A stretch of DNA of 64,000 bases from Vibrio tubiashii (GTDB taxonomy: Bacteria; Pseudomonadota; Gammaproteobacteria; Enterobacterales; Vibrionaceae), in the NCBI GenBank assembly GCA_000775715.1, contig JRWQ01000010.1:62001-126000 (forward strand), given 5' to 3'. The position numbers were made by a program, and so were the translations under genes. This document shows positions 44,724 through 53,087 of this stretch, piece after piece. Every line of letters begins with the position of its first letter. The stretch's first letter is position 1. The notes below the pieces were generated by a model. The model saw only the letters and a list, made by a program, of their open reading frames with translations, made no database searches and was not told the DNA's origin.

Positions 44724-44747
44724 TTTCACTGAGAAATCAAAATTCTA

Positions 44748-45008
44748 TTAAAGAGCTTTAATTGCAGCAGAGAAACGAGACTTATGACGTGCAGCTTTAT
44801 TCTTGTGAATAAGGCCTTTAGTCGCCATGCGGTCTAGGATTGGTGTAACTGTAGCAAATGCTTCAGTTGCAGCAGCTTTGTCGCCTGCTTCGATAGCAGC
44901 AACAGTTTTCTTCATGTAAGTACGCATCATTGAGCGACGGCTAGCGTTGTGCTGACGACGTTTCTCAGCCTGGATAGCGCGCTTCTTAGCAGATTTACTA
45001 TTTGCCAA
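44748..45008 (-). CDS. rpsT: 30S ribosomal protein S20
   Basis: S20 binds 16S rRNA early in 30S assembly. I start it at the TTG at 45008 (86 residues: [13 protein letters not shown]), 8 bases after GGGAG. The E. coli gene also begins with UUG at this point, and that weak start is part of S20 autoregulation. An upstream GTG/ATG-frame extension to 45023 is unlikely. The protein is lysine- and alanine-rich and ends [10 protein letters not shown]. It is divergent from murJ. Confidence 0.96.
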   Translation of the reverse strand: MANSKSAKKRAIQAEKRRQHNASRRSMMRTYMKKTVAAIEAGDKAAATEAFATVTPILDRMATKGLIHKNKAARHKSRFSAAIKAL

Positions 45009-45255
45009 GGGTCTAACTCCCAAAAACTTAGTTCAGTGACAATTTAAGGGCGAGGAATATCCCTCATTTGCGCTTAAATGTCAAATAATTTGTGCAAAAA
45101 CCCATCGAGCCAAAGTAATTTTGGTTTGAAAGGTATTCACGGTTAAGATGGCGGGGATTCTAACAGTATTTTTTTTTCAATGCTAATACTAATCTGCTCC
45201 AGATATGACATTACTGTTGTAAAGTAGAGCAAAATTTTCGATTCCCGAGGTAAAT

Positions 45256-46818
45256 GTGAGTAAACGTCTGCTCAAGTCTGGCATGATCGTGAGTGCTATG
45301 ACCTTGATCTCTCGAGTTTTAGGCTTAGTTCGAGATGTTGTTGTGGCGAACCTAATGGGGGCAGGAGCAAGTGCTGATGTCTTCTTCTTTGCTAATAAAA
45401 TTCCTAACTTTTTAAGACGACTATTCGCAGAAGGGGCGTTTTCTCAAGCCTTTGTACCTGTTTTGACTGAGTACCATGCCGCCGGAGATATGGATAAAAC
45501 TCGTCAGTTGATTGCACGGGCAGCGGGTACGTTAGGGGTGATTGTCTCTATTGTTACTCTATTAGGCGTCTTGGGCTCTGGTGTTGTCACGGCTCTATTT
45601 GGTTTTGGCTGGTTCCTTGATTGGTTCAATGGCGGGCCGTCAGCAGAGAAATTTGAGCTGGCGAGCTTTATGCTTAAAATCACTTTTCCTTACTTGTGGT
45701 TTATTACCTTTGTCGCTCTATCAGGCGCAATTCTCAATACCTTGGGTAAATTTGCCGTTTCTTCTTTTACTCCTGTCTTTCTTAACGTGATGATCATTTT
45801 GTCGGCGTGGTTTATTGCGCCTCAGTTGTCACAGCCTGAAATTGGTCTAGCCATTGGGGTATTCCTTGGCGGCTTGGTCCAGTTTTTATTTCAAATCCCT
45901 TTTCTTATTAAAGCAGGGGTAATGGTTAAACCTCAGTGGGGATGGCGCGATCCTGGTGTCATTAAGATCCGCACGCTAATGATCCCTGCTCTGTTTGGTG
46001 TATCAGTGAGTCAGATTAACTTGCTGTTCGATACCTTTATCGCCAGTTTTCTGCAAACTGGTTCAATCAGCTGGCTTTACTATTCTGATCGCTTGCTAGA
46101 GTTTCCTTTGGGTTTGTTTGGGATTGCCATAGCCACGGTTATTCTACCTGCTCTTTCTCGTAAACATGTTGACGCCCATAGTGATGGCTTTGCTCAAACC
46201 ATGGATTGGGGAGTGCGTATGGTGATGCTGCTCGGTATCCCTGCCATGCTCGGCTTGATGGTTTTGGCTAAACCTATGCTGATGGTACTGTTTATGCGTG
46301 GTGAGTTTACTCCGCAGGATGTGACTTTCGCTTCTATGTCTTTAGTTGCCTATGCTTCTGGCCTGTTGAACTTCATGCTAATTAAGGTGCTTGCTCCGGG
46401 TTACTACTCACGTCAAGACACTAAGACTCCGGTTAAATACGGCATTATAGCTATGGTGACTAACATGGTCTTTAACGCGATATTTGCCTGGTTCTACGGC
46501 TATGTCGGTCTTGCTATCGCGACGGCGCTCTCTGCCTTTGTAAACATGTCTCTTCTATATAGAGGGTTGCACATCGCAGGGGTTTACCAGTTAACCTCAA
46601 AAACCCTGATGTTTGTCGCCAAGTTGGTTGTGGCTGGTGGCATCATGGTTGGTGCGGTTTTATGGCAACTTGAAGATATGAGTGTATGGCTGACTTGGAG
46701 CCTGTTTGAACGTGTCATAGCTCTAACGACTTTGATCGGTTTAGGGGCTGGTGCCTACTTAGTGACGGTCTATCTTCTGGGCGTACGTTTAAAAGACTTA
46801 AAAGCAGCGACAGACTAA
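45256..46818 (+). CDS. murJ: Lipid II flippase MurJ (MviN)
   Basis: MurJ flips lipid II across the inner membrane for peptidoglycan synthesis. The 520-residue protein has about fourteen helices and the family N terminus (LKSGMIVSAMTLISRVLGLVRD) with the essential arginines of the central cavity. The start is GTG at 45256 with CGAGG 5-6 bases upstream. ribF follows after 90 bp, in the order murJ-ribF-ileS-lspA-fkpB-ispH. Confidence 0.96.
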   Translation: MSKRLLKSGMIVSAMTLISRVLGLVRDVVVANLMGAGASADVFFFANKIPNFLRRLFAEGAFSQAFVPVLTEYHAAGDMDKTRQLIARAAGTLGVIVSIVTLLGVLGSGVVTALFGFGWFLDWFNGGPSAEKFELASFMLKITFPYLWFITFVALSGAILNTLGKFAVSSFTPVFLNVMIILSAWFIAPQLSQPEIGLAIGVFLGGLVQFLFQIPFLIKAGVMVKPQWGWRDPGVIKIRTLMIPALFGVSVSQINLLFDTFIASFLQTGSISWLYYSDRLLEFPLGLFGIAIATVILPALSRKHVDAHSDGFAQTMDWGVRMVMLLGIPAMLGLMVLAKPMLMVLFMRGEFTPQDVTFASMSLVAYASGLLNFMLIKVLAPGYYSRQDTKTPVKYGIIAMVTNMVFNAIFAWFYGYVGLAIATALSAFVNMSLLYRGLHIAGVYQLTSKTLMFVAKLVVAGGIMVGAVLWQLEDMSVWLTWSLFERVIALTTLIGLGAGAYLVTVYLLGVRLKDLKAATD

Positions 46819-46830
46819 GCATAATTGGTA

Positions 46831-46836
46831 TATAAT
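46831..46836 (+). promoter_or_regulatory. Candidate -10 element upstream of ribF
   Basis: A perfect TATAAT lies 72 bases before the ribF start codon, just after the murJ stop. The -35 region has no good TTGACA match. It may allow ribF-ileS to be transcribed without murJ. Confidence 0.4.
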
Positions 46837-46908
46837 CCGTCGGTTTCACGCAACGTTAATTCTTATTTAGAGAATTTGTAACCTATAAACAAGTTTTAGT
46901 AGTCTTCA

Positions 46909-47853
46909 ATGGAATTGATTCGAGGTATTCATAACATCAAGCCACACCACCAAGGGTGTGTGTTGACGATCGGAAACTTCGACGGTGTCCACCTCGGGCA
47001 TCAGGAAGTGTTAAACCAAGTGTCTGCGCAAGCGAAAAAGCTAGGTTTACCGTCTACGGTAATGACATTTGATCCTCAGCCATTGGAGTTGTTTGCTAAA
47101 GATAGAGCGCCAGCGCGATTAACTCGCCTCAGAGACAAATATGTTCAGCTGAGCAAATTAGAGTTAGAGAGATTACTGTGTGTAAACTTTAATCATCAGT
47201 TCGCCAATCAAAGTGCTGACGAGTTTATTGCTGACTTGTTGGTGAAGCGTTTGGGTGTTAAGTTTCTTGTCGTAGGTGATGACTTTTGCTTCGGTCGCGG
47301 TCGTAAAGGCAACTTTGCGATGCTGCAAGACGCGGGCAAAAAGTATGGTTTTGAGGTAGTCAGTACTCATAGCTTTTGTTTACAGCAGTTACGCGTGAGT
47401 AGCACTGCAATTAGAGAAGCGTTAGCGCAAGACAACTTATTACAAGCAAAACAGATGCTTGGGCGTGATTACAGCATTAGTGGCCGAGTGTCACATGGCC
47501 GAAAATTGGGTAGGACCATTGGTTTTCCTACGGCTAACATCCCACTAAAACGCTGTGTATCGCCAGTCTCTGGTGTCTTTACCGTTCAGGCTTTAGGCTT
47601 GGGCGATGAACCGATTGGAGGCGTTGCCAATATTGGTAACAGACCAACGGTGAATGGTGTACGCCAACAATTAGAAGTACATTTATTTGACTTTAAGGCC
47701 AATTTATATGGTAAACAGTTAGAAATTGTACTTTTAGATAAGATTCGTGATGAGCACAAATTTGATTCATTCGAAGCTTTAAAACAACAAATTGAATTGG
47801 ATGCTGAGGCAGCAAGGGTGTGGCTGCGTCAGTATAAAGCCCAAGCGGTTTAG
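46909..47853 (+). CDS. ribF: Bifunctional riboflavin kinase/FAD synthetase
   Basis: RibF phosphorylates riboflavin to FMN and adenylylates it to FAD. The N-terminal adenylyltransferase domain carries the nucleotide-binding IGNFDGVHLGHQ (about residues 22-33) and SSTAIREALA. The C-terminal flavokinase domain has GRTIGFPTANI (about 202-212) and the closing RDEHKFDSFEALKQQI. The length (314) matches E. coli (313). ileS begins 55 bp after it. Confidence 0.96.
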   Translation: MELIRGIHNIKPHHQGCVLTIGNFDGVHLGHQEVLNQVSAQAKKLGLPSTVMTFDPQPLELFAKDRAPARLTRLRDKYVQLSKLELERLLCVNFNHQFANQSADEFIADLLVKRLGVKFLVVGDDFCFGRGRKGNFAMLQDAGKKYGFEVVSTHSFCLQQLRVSSTAIREALAQDNLLQAKQMLGRDYSISGRVSHGRKLGRTIGFPTANIPLKRCVSPVSGVFTVQALGLGDEPIGGVANIGNRPTVNGVRQQLEVHLFDFKANLYGKQLEIVLLDKIRDEHKFDSFEALKQQIELDAEAARVWLRQYKAQAV

Positions 47854-47908
47854 TTCGCTGCTTGGCATAATGTCTAACTGTCACCCAACACAACGGAATT
47901 AAGAATCG

Positions 47909-50755
47909 ATGAGTGAGTATAAAGATACCCTGAACCTTCCTGAAACAGGGTTTCCGATGCGTGGCAATCTGGCAAATCGTGAGCCAGAAATGCTTAAGCG
48001 TTGGTATAAAGAAGACCTTTACGGCGAAATCCGTAAAGCGAAGAAAGGCAAAAAATCTTTCGTTCTACATGATGGCCCTCCATATGCGAATGGTGACATT
48101 CACATTGGTCACGCACTAAACAAGATTCTTAAAGACATTATTATTAAATCCAAAACACTTTCTGGTTTTGATGCACCGTACATTCCTGGTTGGGACTGTC
48201 ACGGCCTACCAATTGAACTAATGGTAGAGAAAAAGAAAGGCAAGCCAGGCCAAAAAATTTCTGCGGCTGAGTTCCGTGAAGAGTGTCGTAAGTACGCTGA
48301 AGGTCAGGTAGAAGGTCAAAAAGAGAGCTTTAAACGTCTTGGTATCATGGGTGAGTGGGACAAGCCTTACCGCACTATGGATTTTGCGACTGAAGCAAAC
48401 ATCATCCGTGCCCTAGGTAAGATTGCTGATAACGGTCATCTACTAAAAGGCTTTAAACCAGTTCACTGGTGTACAGACTGTGGCTCGGCACTTGCTGAAG
48501 CAGAAGTTGAGTACAAAGATAAAGTTTCTCCATCTATTGATGTTCGCTTTAAAGCGGCTGATGAAGCGGCACTTCTGTCTAAGTTCGCACTGAACGAAGG
48601 CCACGAAGGTGAAGGCGATATCTCTATCGTTATTTGGACTACGACACCTTGGACACTGCCTGCAAACCGCGCAGTATGTCTACGTGATGATCTAGAGTAC
48701 GTTCTTATCCAAGTTGAAGGTGAGTCGAAAGAGCGTATCATCGTTGCTTCTGAACTGGCGAAAGACGTAATGGACCGCGCAGGTATCGAGCACTTCCATA
48801 ACCTTGGTTTTGCTAAAGGTAGCGACCTTGAGCTGTCTCAGTTCAACCACCCATTCTACGATTTTACCGTTCCAGCGATCCTTGGCGATCACGTAACTAC
48901 GGAATCTGGTACAGGTGTGGTTCACACAGCTCCTGGTCACGGTCAAGAAGACTTCGCGGTAGGTAACAAGTACGGTCTTGAAGTGGCTAACCCAGTTGGC
49001 TCAAATGGCGTTTATTTACCAGATACTGAGCTATTTGCAGGCCAGCACGTATTTAAAGCCAATGATGCAGTGGTTGAAACGTTAAAAGAGAAAGGTGCGC
49101 TTCTTCATCACCACGCTTATGAGCACAGCTACCCACACTGCTGGAGACACAAAACGCCAATCATTTTCCGTGCAACACCACAATGGTTCGTGTCTATGGA
49201 CCAGGCTGGCCTACGTGCAAAAGCACTGGAGTCAATCAAAGGTGTTGAGTGGATGCCTGAGTGGGGTCAAAGCCGCATCGAAGGTATGATCGAAGGTCGC
49301 CCTGAGTGGTGTATCTCTCGTCAACGTACTTGGGGTGTGCCAATCGCTCTATTCGTTCACAAAGAGACAGCAGAGCTGCATCCAAACACAATTGAACTAG
49401 TAGAGAAAGTTGCTCAGCTAGTTGAACAAAAAGGCATTCAAGCTTGGTGGGATCTGGAGATTTCTGACCTACTAGGCGAAGAAGCAGACAAATACGAAAA
49501 GGTACTCGATACGCTAGACGTATGGTTCGACTCAGGTGTAACTCACTACTCAGTGGTTGATGCTCGTGAAGAGTACAACGGTGCGTCAGCAGACCTATAC
49601 CTAGAAGGTTCTGACCAACACCGTGGTTGGTTCCAATCGTCACTCATTTCATCGATCGCGATGAAAGACGAAGCGCCATACAAGCAAGTGCTTACTCACG
49701 GTTTCGTGGTTGACGGTCAAGGACGTAAGATGTCGAAATCTATCGGTAACGTCGTTGCGCCAAAAGATGTAACGAACAAGCTAGGTGCGGATATCCTGCG
49801 TTTATGGGTAGCTTCAACTGATTACACAGGTGAAGTTGCGGTTTCTGATGAAATCCTAAAACGCTCTGCAGATGCGTACCGTCGTATTCGTAACACAGCA
49901 CGTTTCTTCCTAGCAAACCTAAGTGGTTTCAACCCAGCAACGGATCTTGTTCCTGCGGAAGAGATGGTTGCTCTAGATCGTTGGGCTGTAGGTCGTGCAC
50001 TGGCTGCTCAAGAAGAGATCGTTAAAGCTTACGGTGAGTACAACACTCACGCAGTAACTCAGCGTCTAATGCAGTTCTGTTCGATTGAAATGGGCTCATT
50101 CTACCTAGACGTAATTAAAGACCGTCAGTACACAGCGAAGCTTGGTGGCCACGCTCAACGCAGCTGTCAGACTGCGCTTTACTACATCGTAGAAGCTCTT
50201 GTTCGTTGGATGGCGCCAATCATGTCATTCACTGCAGACGAGATCTGGAACGAGATGCCAGCTTCCCTTCCTACAGGTGAAGGCCGTGATAAGTTTGTTT
50301 TCACTGGCGAATGGTATGAAGGTCTATTCGGTCTAGCAGAAGGCGAAGAGCTGAACAACGAATTCTGGGCTGAAATCCAAGCCGTTCGTGGTGGAGTGAA
50401 CAAGCTACTAGAAGATGCTCGTAAAGAGAAAACCATCGGTGGTTCACTACAAGCTGAAGTGACTCTGTTTGCTGATGACGCACTAGCAACGAAATTAGGT
50501 AAGCTAGAAGATGAGCTACGCTTTGCGCTACTGACTTCAGCTGCAGTTGTTAAGCCGCTGAGCGACAAGACAGATGCTGCACAAGCAACAGATGTAGAAG
50601 GTCTGTTTGTTGAAGTGAAAGCAACAGAGAACGAGAAGTGTGACCGTTGTTGGCACCACACTCCAGACGTAGGCACAATTGAAGGTCACGAGAAGATCTG
50701 TGGTCGTTGTGTGTCGAACGTTGATGGGGAAGGTGAAGTTCGCAAGTTCGCGTAA
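47909..50755 (+). CDS. ileS: Isoleucyl-tRNA synthetase
   Basis: The 948-residue class I enzyme charges tRNA-Ile and edits valine. HIGH is in [10 protein letters not shown] (about residue 65), the CP1 editing domain is at about 200-400 with [13 protein letters not shown], and KMSKS is in [10 protein letters not shown] (about 605). The C-terminal zinc-binding cysteines are in KCDRCWHHT and ICGRCV, the bacterial type sensitive to mupirocin in general. The ATG at 47909 lies 14 bases after a weak GGAA. Codon use is strongly optimised. Confidence 0.97.
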   Translation: MSEYKDTLNLPETGFPMRGNLANREPEMLKRWYKEDLYGEIRKAKKGKKSFVLHDGPPYANGDIHIGHALNKILKDIIIKSKTLSGFDAPYIPGWDCHGLPIELMVEKKKGKPGQKISAAEFREECRKYAEGQVEGQKESFKRLGIMGEWDKPYRTMDFATEANIIRALGKIADNGHLLKGFKPVHWCTDCGSALAEAEVEYKDKVSPSIDVRFKAADEAALLSKFALNEGHEGEGDISIVIWTTTPWTLPANRAVCLRDDLEYVLIQVEGESKERIIVASELAKDVMDRAGIEHFHNLGFAKGSDLELSQFNHPFYDFTVPAILGDHVTTESGTGVVHTAPGHGQEDFAVGNKYGLEVANPVGSNGVYLPDTELFAGQHVFKANDAVVETLKEKGALLHHHAYEHSYPHCWRHKTPIIFRATPQWFVSMDQAGLRAKALESIKGVEWMPEWGQSRIEGMIEGRPEWCISRQRTWGVPIALFVHKETAELHPNTIELVEKVAQLVEQKGIQAWWDLEISDLLGEEADKYEKVLDTLDVWFDSGVTHYSVVDAREEYNGASADLYLEGSDQHRGWFQSSLISSIAMKDEAPYKQVLTHGFVVDGQGRKMSKSIGNVVAPKDVTNKLGADILRLWVASTDYTGEVAVSDEILKRSADAYRRIRNTARFFLANLSGFNPATDLVPAEEMVALDRWAVGRALAAQEEIVKAYGEYNTHAVTQRLMQFCSIEMGSFYLDVIKDRQYTAKLGGHAQRSCQTALYYIVEALVRWMAPIMSFTADEIWNEMPASLPTGEGRDKFVFTGEWYEGLFGLAEGEELNNEFWAEIQAVRGGVNKLLEDARKEKTIGGSLQAEVTLFADDALATKLGKLEDELRFALLTSAAVVKPLSDKTDAAQATDVEGLFVEVKATENEKCDRCWHHTPDVGTIEGHEKICGRCVSNVDGEGEVRKFA

Positions 50756-50774
50756 TTGCTCGGAACTTTATTGA

Positions 50775-50809
50775 AATAACATAGCCCCAGTATCTACTGG
50801 GGTTATTTT
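50775..50809 (+). terminator. Weak terminator-like hairpin between ileS and lspA
   Basis: CCCCAG (50785-50790) and CTGGGG (50797-50802) with loop TATCTA, extended by outer AATAAC/GTTATT pairing, are followed by TTATTTTT. It probably reduces rather than stops transcription into lspA, for which no separate promoter is evident. Confidence 0.5.
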
Positions 50810-50835
50810 TAGGATTCAATTCTTTAGGGGATAAA

Positions 50836-51339
50836 ATGTCAAACATTCCACTAAAACAATCTGGTGTACGCTGGCTTTGGCTTGCGATCGTGATCTTCTT
50901 TGCTGATATAGGCATCAAACTTGTTGTTATGGATAACATGGGTTATGGCTGGGCAAATCGTATTGAAGTGCTGCCTTTCTTTAATCTGCTGTACGTACAC
51001 AACTATGGGGCGGCATTCAGCTTCTTGAGTGACCAAGCAGGTTGGCAGCGCTGGCTATTTACTGGCATCGCCTTTGTGGTTACTGCAATGCTGACCTACT
51101 GGATGAGCAAGCTTCCAGCTAAGGAGAAGTGGAATAATATCGCTTATGCCATGATTATTGGTGGTGCTGTGGGTAACGTGTTTGACCGCGTTGTCCATGG
51201 TTTTGTCGTTGATTACCTCGATTTCTTTTGGGGCAATTATCACTGGCCTGCTTTCAACCTGGCTGACTCAACCATCTGTATTGGTGCGGCAATGATCATT
51301 CTCGATGGCTTTCGCAATAAACAAGATGCTAAAGCTTAA
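50836..51339 (+). CDS. lspA: Lipoprotein signal peptidase (signal peptidase II)
   Basis: LspA removes the signal peptide of diacylglyceryl-prolipoproteins after Lgt has acted. The 167-residue protein has four membrane helices. The catalytic aspartates are in [13 protein letters not shown] and FNLADSTI, the two family motifs. GGGG precedes the ATG by 10 bases. The ileS-lspA-fkpB-ispH order is the same as in E. coli. Confidence 0.96.
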   Translation: MSNIPLKQSGVRWLWLAIVIFFADIGIKLVVMDNMGYGWANRIEVLPFFNLLYVHNYGAAFSFLSDQAGWQRWLFTGIAFVVTAMLTYWMSKLPAKEKWNNIAYAMIIGGAVGNVFDRVVHGFVVDYLDFFWGNYHWPAFNLADSTICIGAAMIILDGFRNKQDAKA

Positions 51340-51378
51340 ATCGAATAACCCTAAGCGCTGTCGGTTGATTCCGGTAGC

Positions 51379-51424
51379 TATACCCGTCATATTTGAAGCC
51401 GCAACTCCAACTATTTAGGGTATA
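51379..51424. repeat. Palindrome-bounded element between lspA and fkpB
   Basis: TATACCC (51379-51385) and GGGTATA (51418-51424) bound a 46-bp element containing CGTCATATTTGAAG. I recall similar sequences as short interspersed repeats in Vibrio and enteric intergenic regions, but cannot confirm this here. Confidence 0.45.
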
Positions 51425-51452
51425 AGAATAATGACCTCAAGGAAGCAGTAAC

Positions 51453-51884
51453 GTGACGACAATAGCCCAAGATTCAGCGGTAACCCTACATTTTACAATA
51501 AAAATGAAAGACGGCTCGGTAGCCGATAGCACTCATAACATGGGCAAACCGGCTAAATTAGTGATTGGCGATGGTAGCCTGAGTGAAAATTTTGAACAGT
51601 GCCTGTTAGGGCTGACGACTGGTGACAACAAAGCGATTGAGCTTAAAGCTGAAGACGCATTTGGTATGCCAAACCCTGATAACGTGCACTACATGGATCG
51701 CGCGAAGTTTGTCGGTGATGCGGAAGTGGAGGTTGGCACTGTTATGGCGTTCTCAGGCCCTGATGGGATGGAAATTCCGGGAATTATTAAAGAAATTGCT
51801 GGTGATTCGGTGACCGTTGATTTTAACCACCCATTAGCTGGGCAAGATGTCACTTTTGAAGTCGAAATTTTGTCAGTAGAATAG
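51453..51884 (+). CDS. fkpB: FKBP-type peptidyl-prolyl cis-trans isomerase FkpB (SlpA)
   Basis: The 143-residue protein is a SlyD-related prolyl isomerase without the His-rich tail. It has the FKBP core with the inserted flap (about residues 70-125) and the [16 protein letters not shown] segment typical of the group. The start is GTG at 51453 after AGGAAG. It lies between lspA and ispH, as in E. coli. Its client proteins are not known. Confidence 0.93.
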   Translation: MTTIAQDSAVTLHFTIKMKDGSVADSTHNMGKPAKLVIGDGSLSENFEQCLLGLTTGDNKAIELKAEDAFGMPNPDNVHYMDRAKFVGDAEVEVGTVMAFSGPDGMEIPGIIKEIAGDSVTVDFNHPLAGQDVTFEVEILSVE

Positions 51885-51910
51885 CGAGCCAAAGCGAAAA
51901 TATAACCATC

Positions 51911-52876
51911 ATGAGCAATGAAATGAAAATTAAGTTAGCAAACCCACGTGGCTTCTGTGCTGGTGTTGATCGCGCGATCAGCATTGTAGAGCGAGCACTA
52001 GAGTTATACCAACCGCCAATCTATGTACGCCATGAGGTAGTACACAATCGTTTTGTGGTTGAAGGGTTAAAACAACGTGGTGCTATCTTTGTTGAAGAAC
52101 TGAGTGAAGTGCCAGATGGCAACATCGTTATATTTTCGGCTCATGGTGTCTCTCAGGCAGTGCGCAATGAAGCGAAACAGCGTGATCTAACGGTCTTTGA
52201 TGCCACTTGTCCATTGGTGACTAAGGTTCATATGGAAGTGGCGCGTGCAAGTCGTAAGCATATGGAAGTCGTACTGATTGGTCATGCAGGTCACCCGGAA
52301 GTCGAAGGCACAATGGGCCAGTATTCTAGTGACGAGGGTGGTATGTATCTGGTTGAAAGACCAGAAGATGTCATTGAGCTTAAAGCGAAGATAAAAGACC
52401 CTAGCCATCTGCACTATGTTAGCCAAACGACCTTGTCAGTCGATGAGACGGCCGATGTCATTGACGAGCTTCGTCGAGTGTTCCCCGATATTCAAGGCCC
52501 GCGTAAAGATGATATTTGCTACGCGACCCAAAACCGACAAGATGCGGTGCGAGAAATGGCGGCTGACGTTGATGTAGTGATTGTGGTCGGCTCAAAGAAT
52601 TCGTCGAACTCAACTCGCCTAAAAGAGTTGGCAGAAAAATTGGGCACGCCAGGTTACCTGACAGACTGCCCCGAAGATATCAAACCTGAATGGTTTGATG
52701 GAAAGGTTAAAGTTGGCGTAACGGCAGGGGCTTCTGCCCCCGAAGAGTTGGTCAATAAAATCTTAGACACAATTAAACAGATTGTCGGTTCTCAAGCTGT
52801 AGAAGAGATCCAAGGCCGTGAAGAAAATATGTTCTTTGAAGTACCAAAAGAGCTTCAGATTAAGCAAGTAGATTAG
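51911..52876 (+). CDS. ispH: 4-hydroxy-3-methylbut-2-enyl diphosphate reductase
   Basis: IspH is the last enzyme of the MEP isoprenoid pathway and uses a 4Fe-4S cluster to make IPP and DMAPP. The three cluster cysteines are C16 (RGFCAG), C100 (DATCP) and C203 (DDICYAT). The E-T-S active-site residues follow, for example in [10 protein letters not shown]. The start at 51911 gives 321 residues; the ATG at 51923 would match the E. coli N terminus better, and neither has a strong Shine-Dalgarno. A terminator closes the murJ-to-ispH series. Confidence 0.96.
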   Translation: MSNEMKIKLANPRGFCAGVDRAISIVERALELYQPPIYVRHEVVHNRFVVEGLKQRGAIFVEELSEVPDGNIVIFSAHGVSQAVRNEAKQRDLTVFDATCPLVTKVHMEVARASRKHMEVVLIGHAGHPEVEGTMGQYSSDEGGMYLVERPEDVIELKAKIKDPSHLHYVSQTTLSVDETADVIDELRRVFPDIQGPRKDDICYATQNRQDAVREMAADVDVVIVVGSKNSSNSTRLKELAEKLGTPGYLTDCPEDIKPEWFDGKVKVGVTAGASAPEELVNKILDTIKQIVGSQAVEEIQGREENMFFEVPKELQIKQVD

Positions 52877-52893
52877 ATCTCTACAAAGAAGAT

Positions 52894-52931
52894 AAGCCCT
52901 TAACTCTTTGAAGAGTTAAGGGCTTTTTTGT
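52894..52931 (+). terminator. Intrinsic terminator after ispH
   Basis: A long perfect stem (AAGCCCTTAACTC with GAGTTAAGGGCTT, 52894-52906 and 52913-52925) is followed by T. Confidence 0.93.
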
Positions 52932-52943
52932 TTCATTGTGTGA

Positions 52944-52968
52944 AAGTGTCAGTATTTAGCTGACACTT
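52944..52968. promoter_or_regulatory. Inverted repeat upstream of the M16 peptidase gene
   Basis: AAGTGTCAG and CTGACACTT flank TATTTAG, a perfect 9-bp inverted repeat 120 bases before the start codon. It has no T tail, so it could be an operator or a transcript-end hairpin. Confidence 0.4.
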
Positions 52969-53087
52969 ATACAAGTTTCAAATTTTAGTGCTTTGCTTCG
53001 CACTTTCAATGCACTTAGATTGGCTGTTGCACATTTTTTGAAGCCAAAAAGCTATAGTGCTCCAAGTATTTGAACTAGGAGCTGTTC

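Noticed and set aside
49236-49643. 135-codon antisense ORF inside ileS, and similar long shadows in lysS and ftsH
   Set aside because: They are by-products of the strong codon bias of the sense genes and lack start signals or homologous features.
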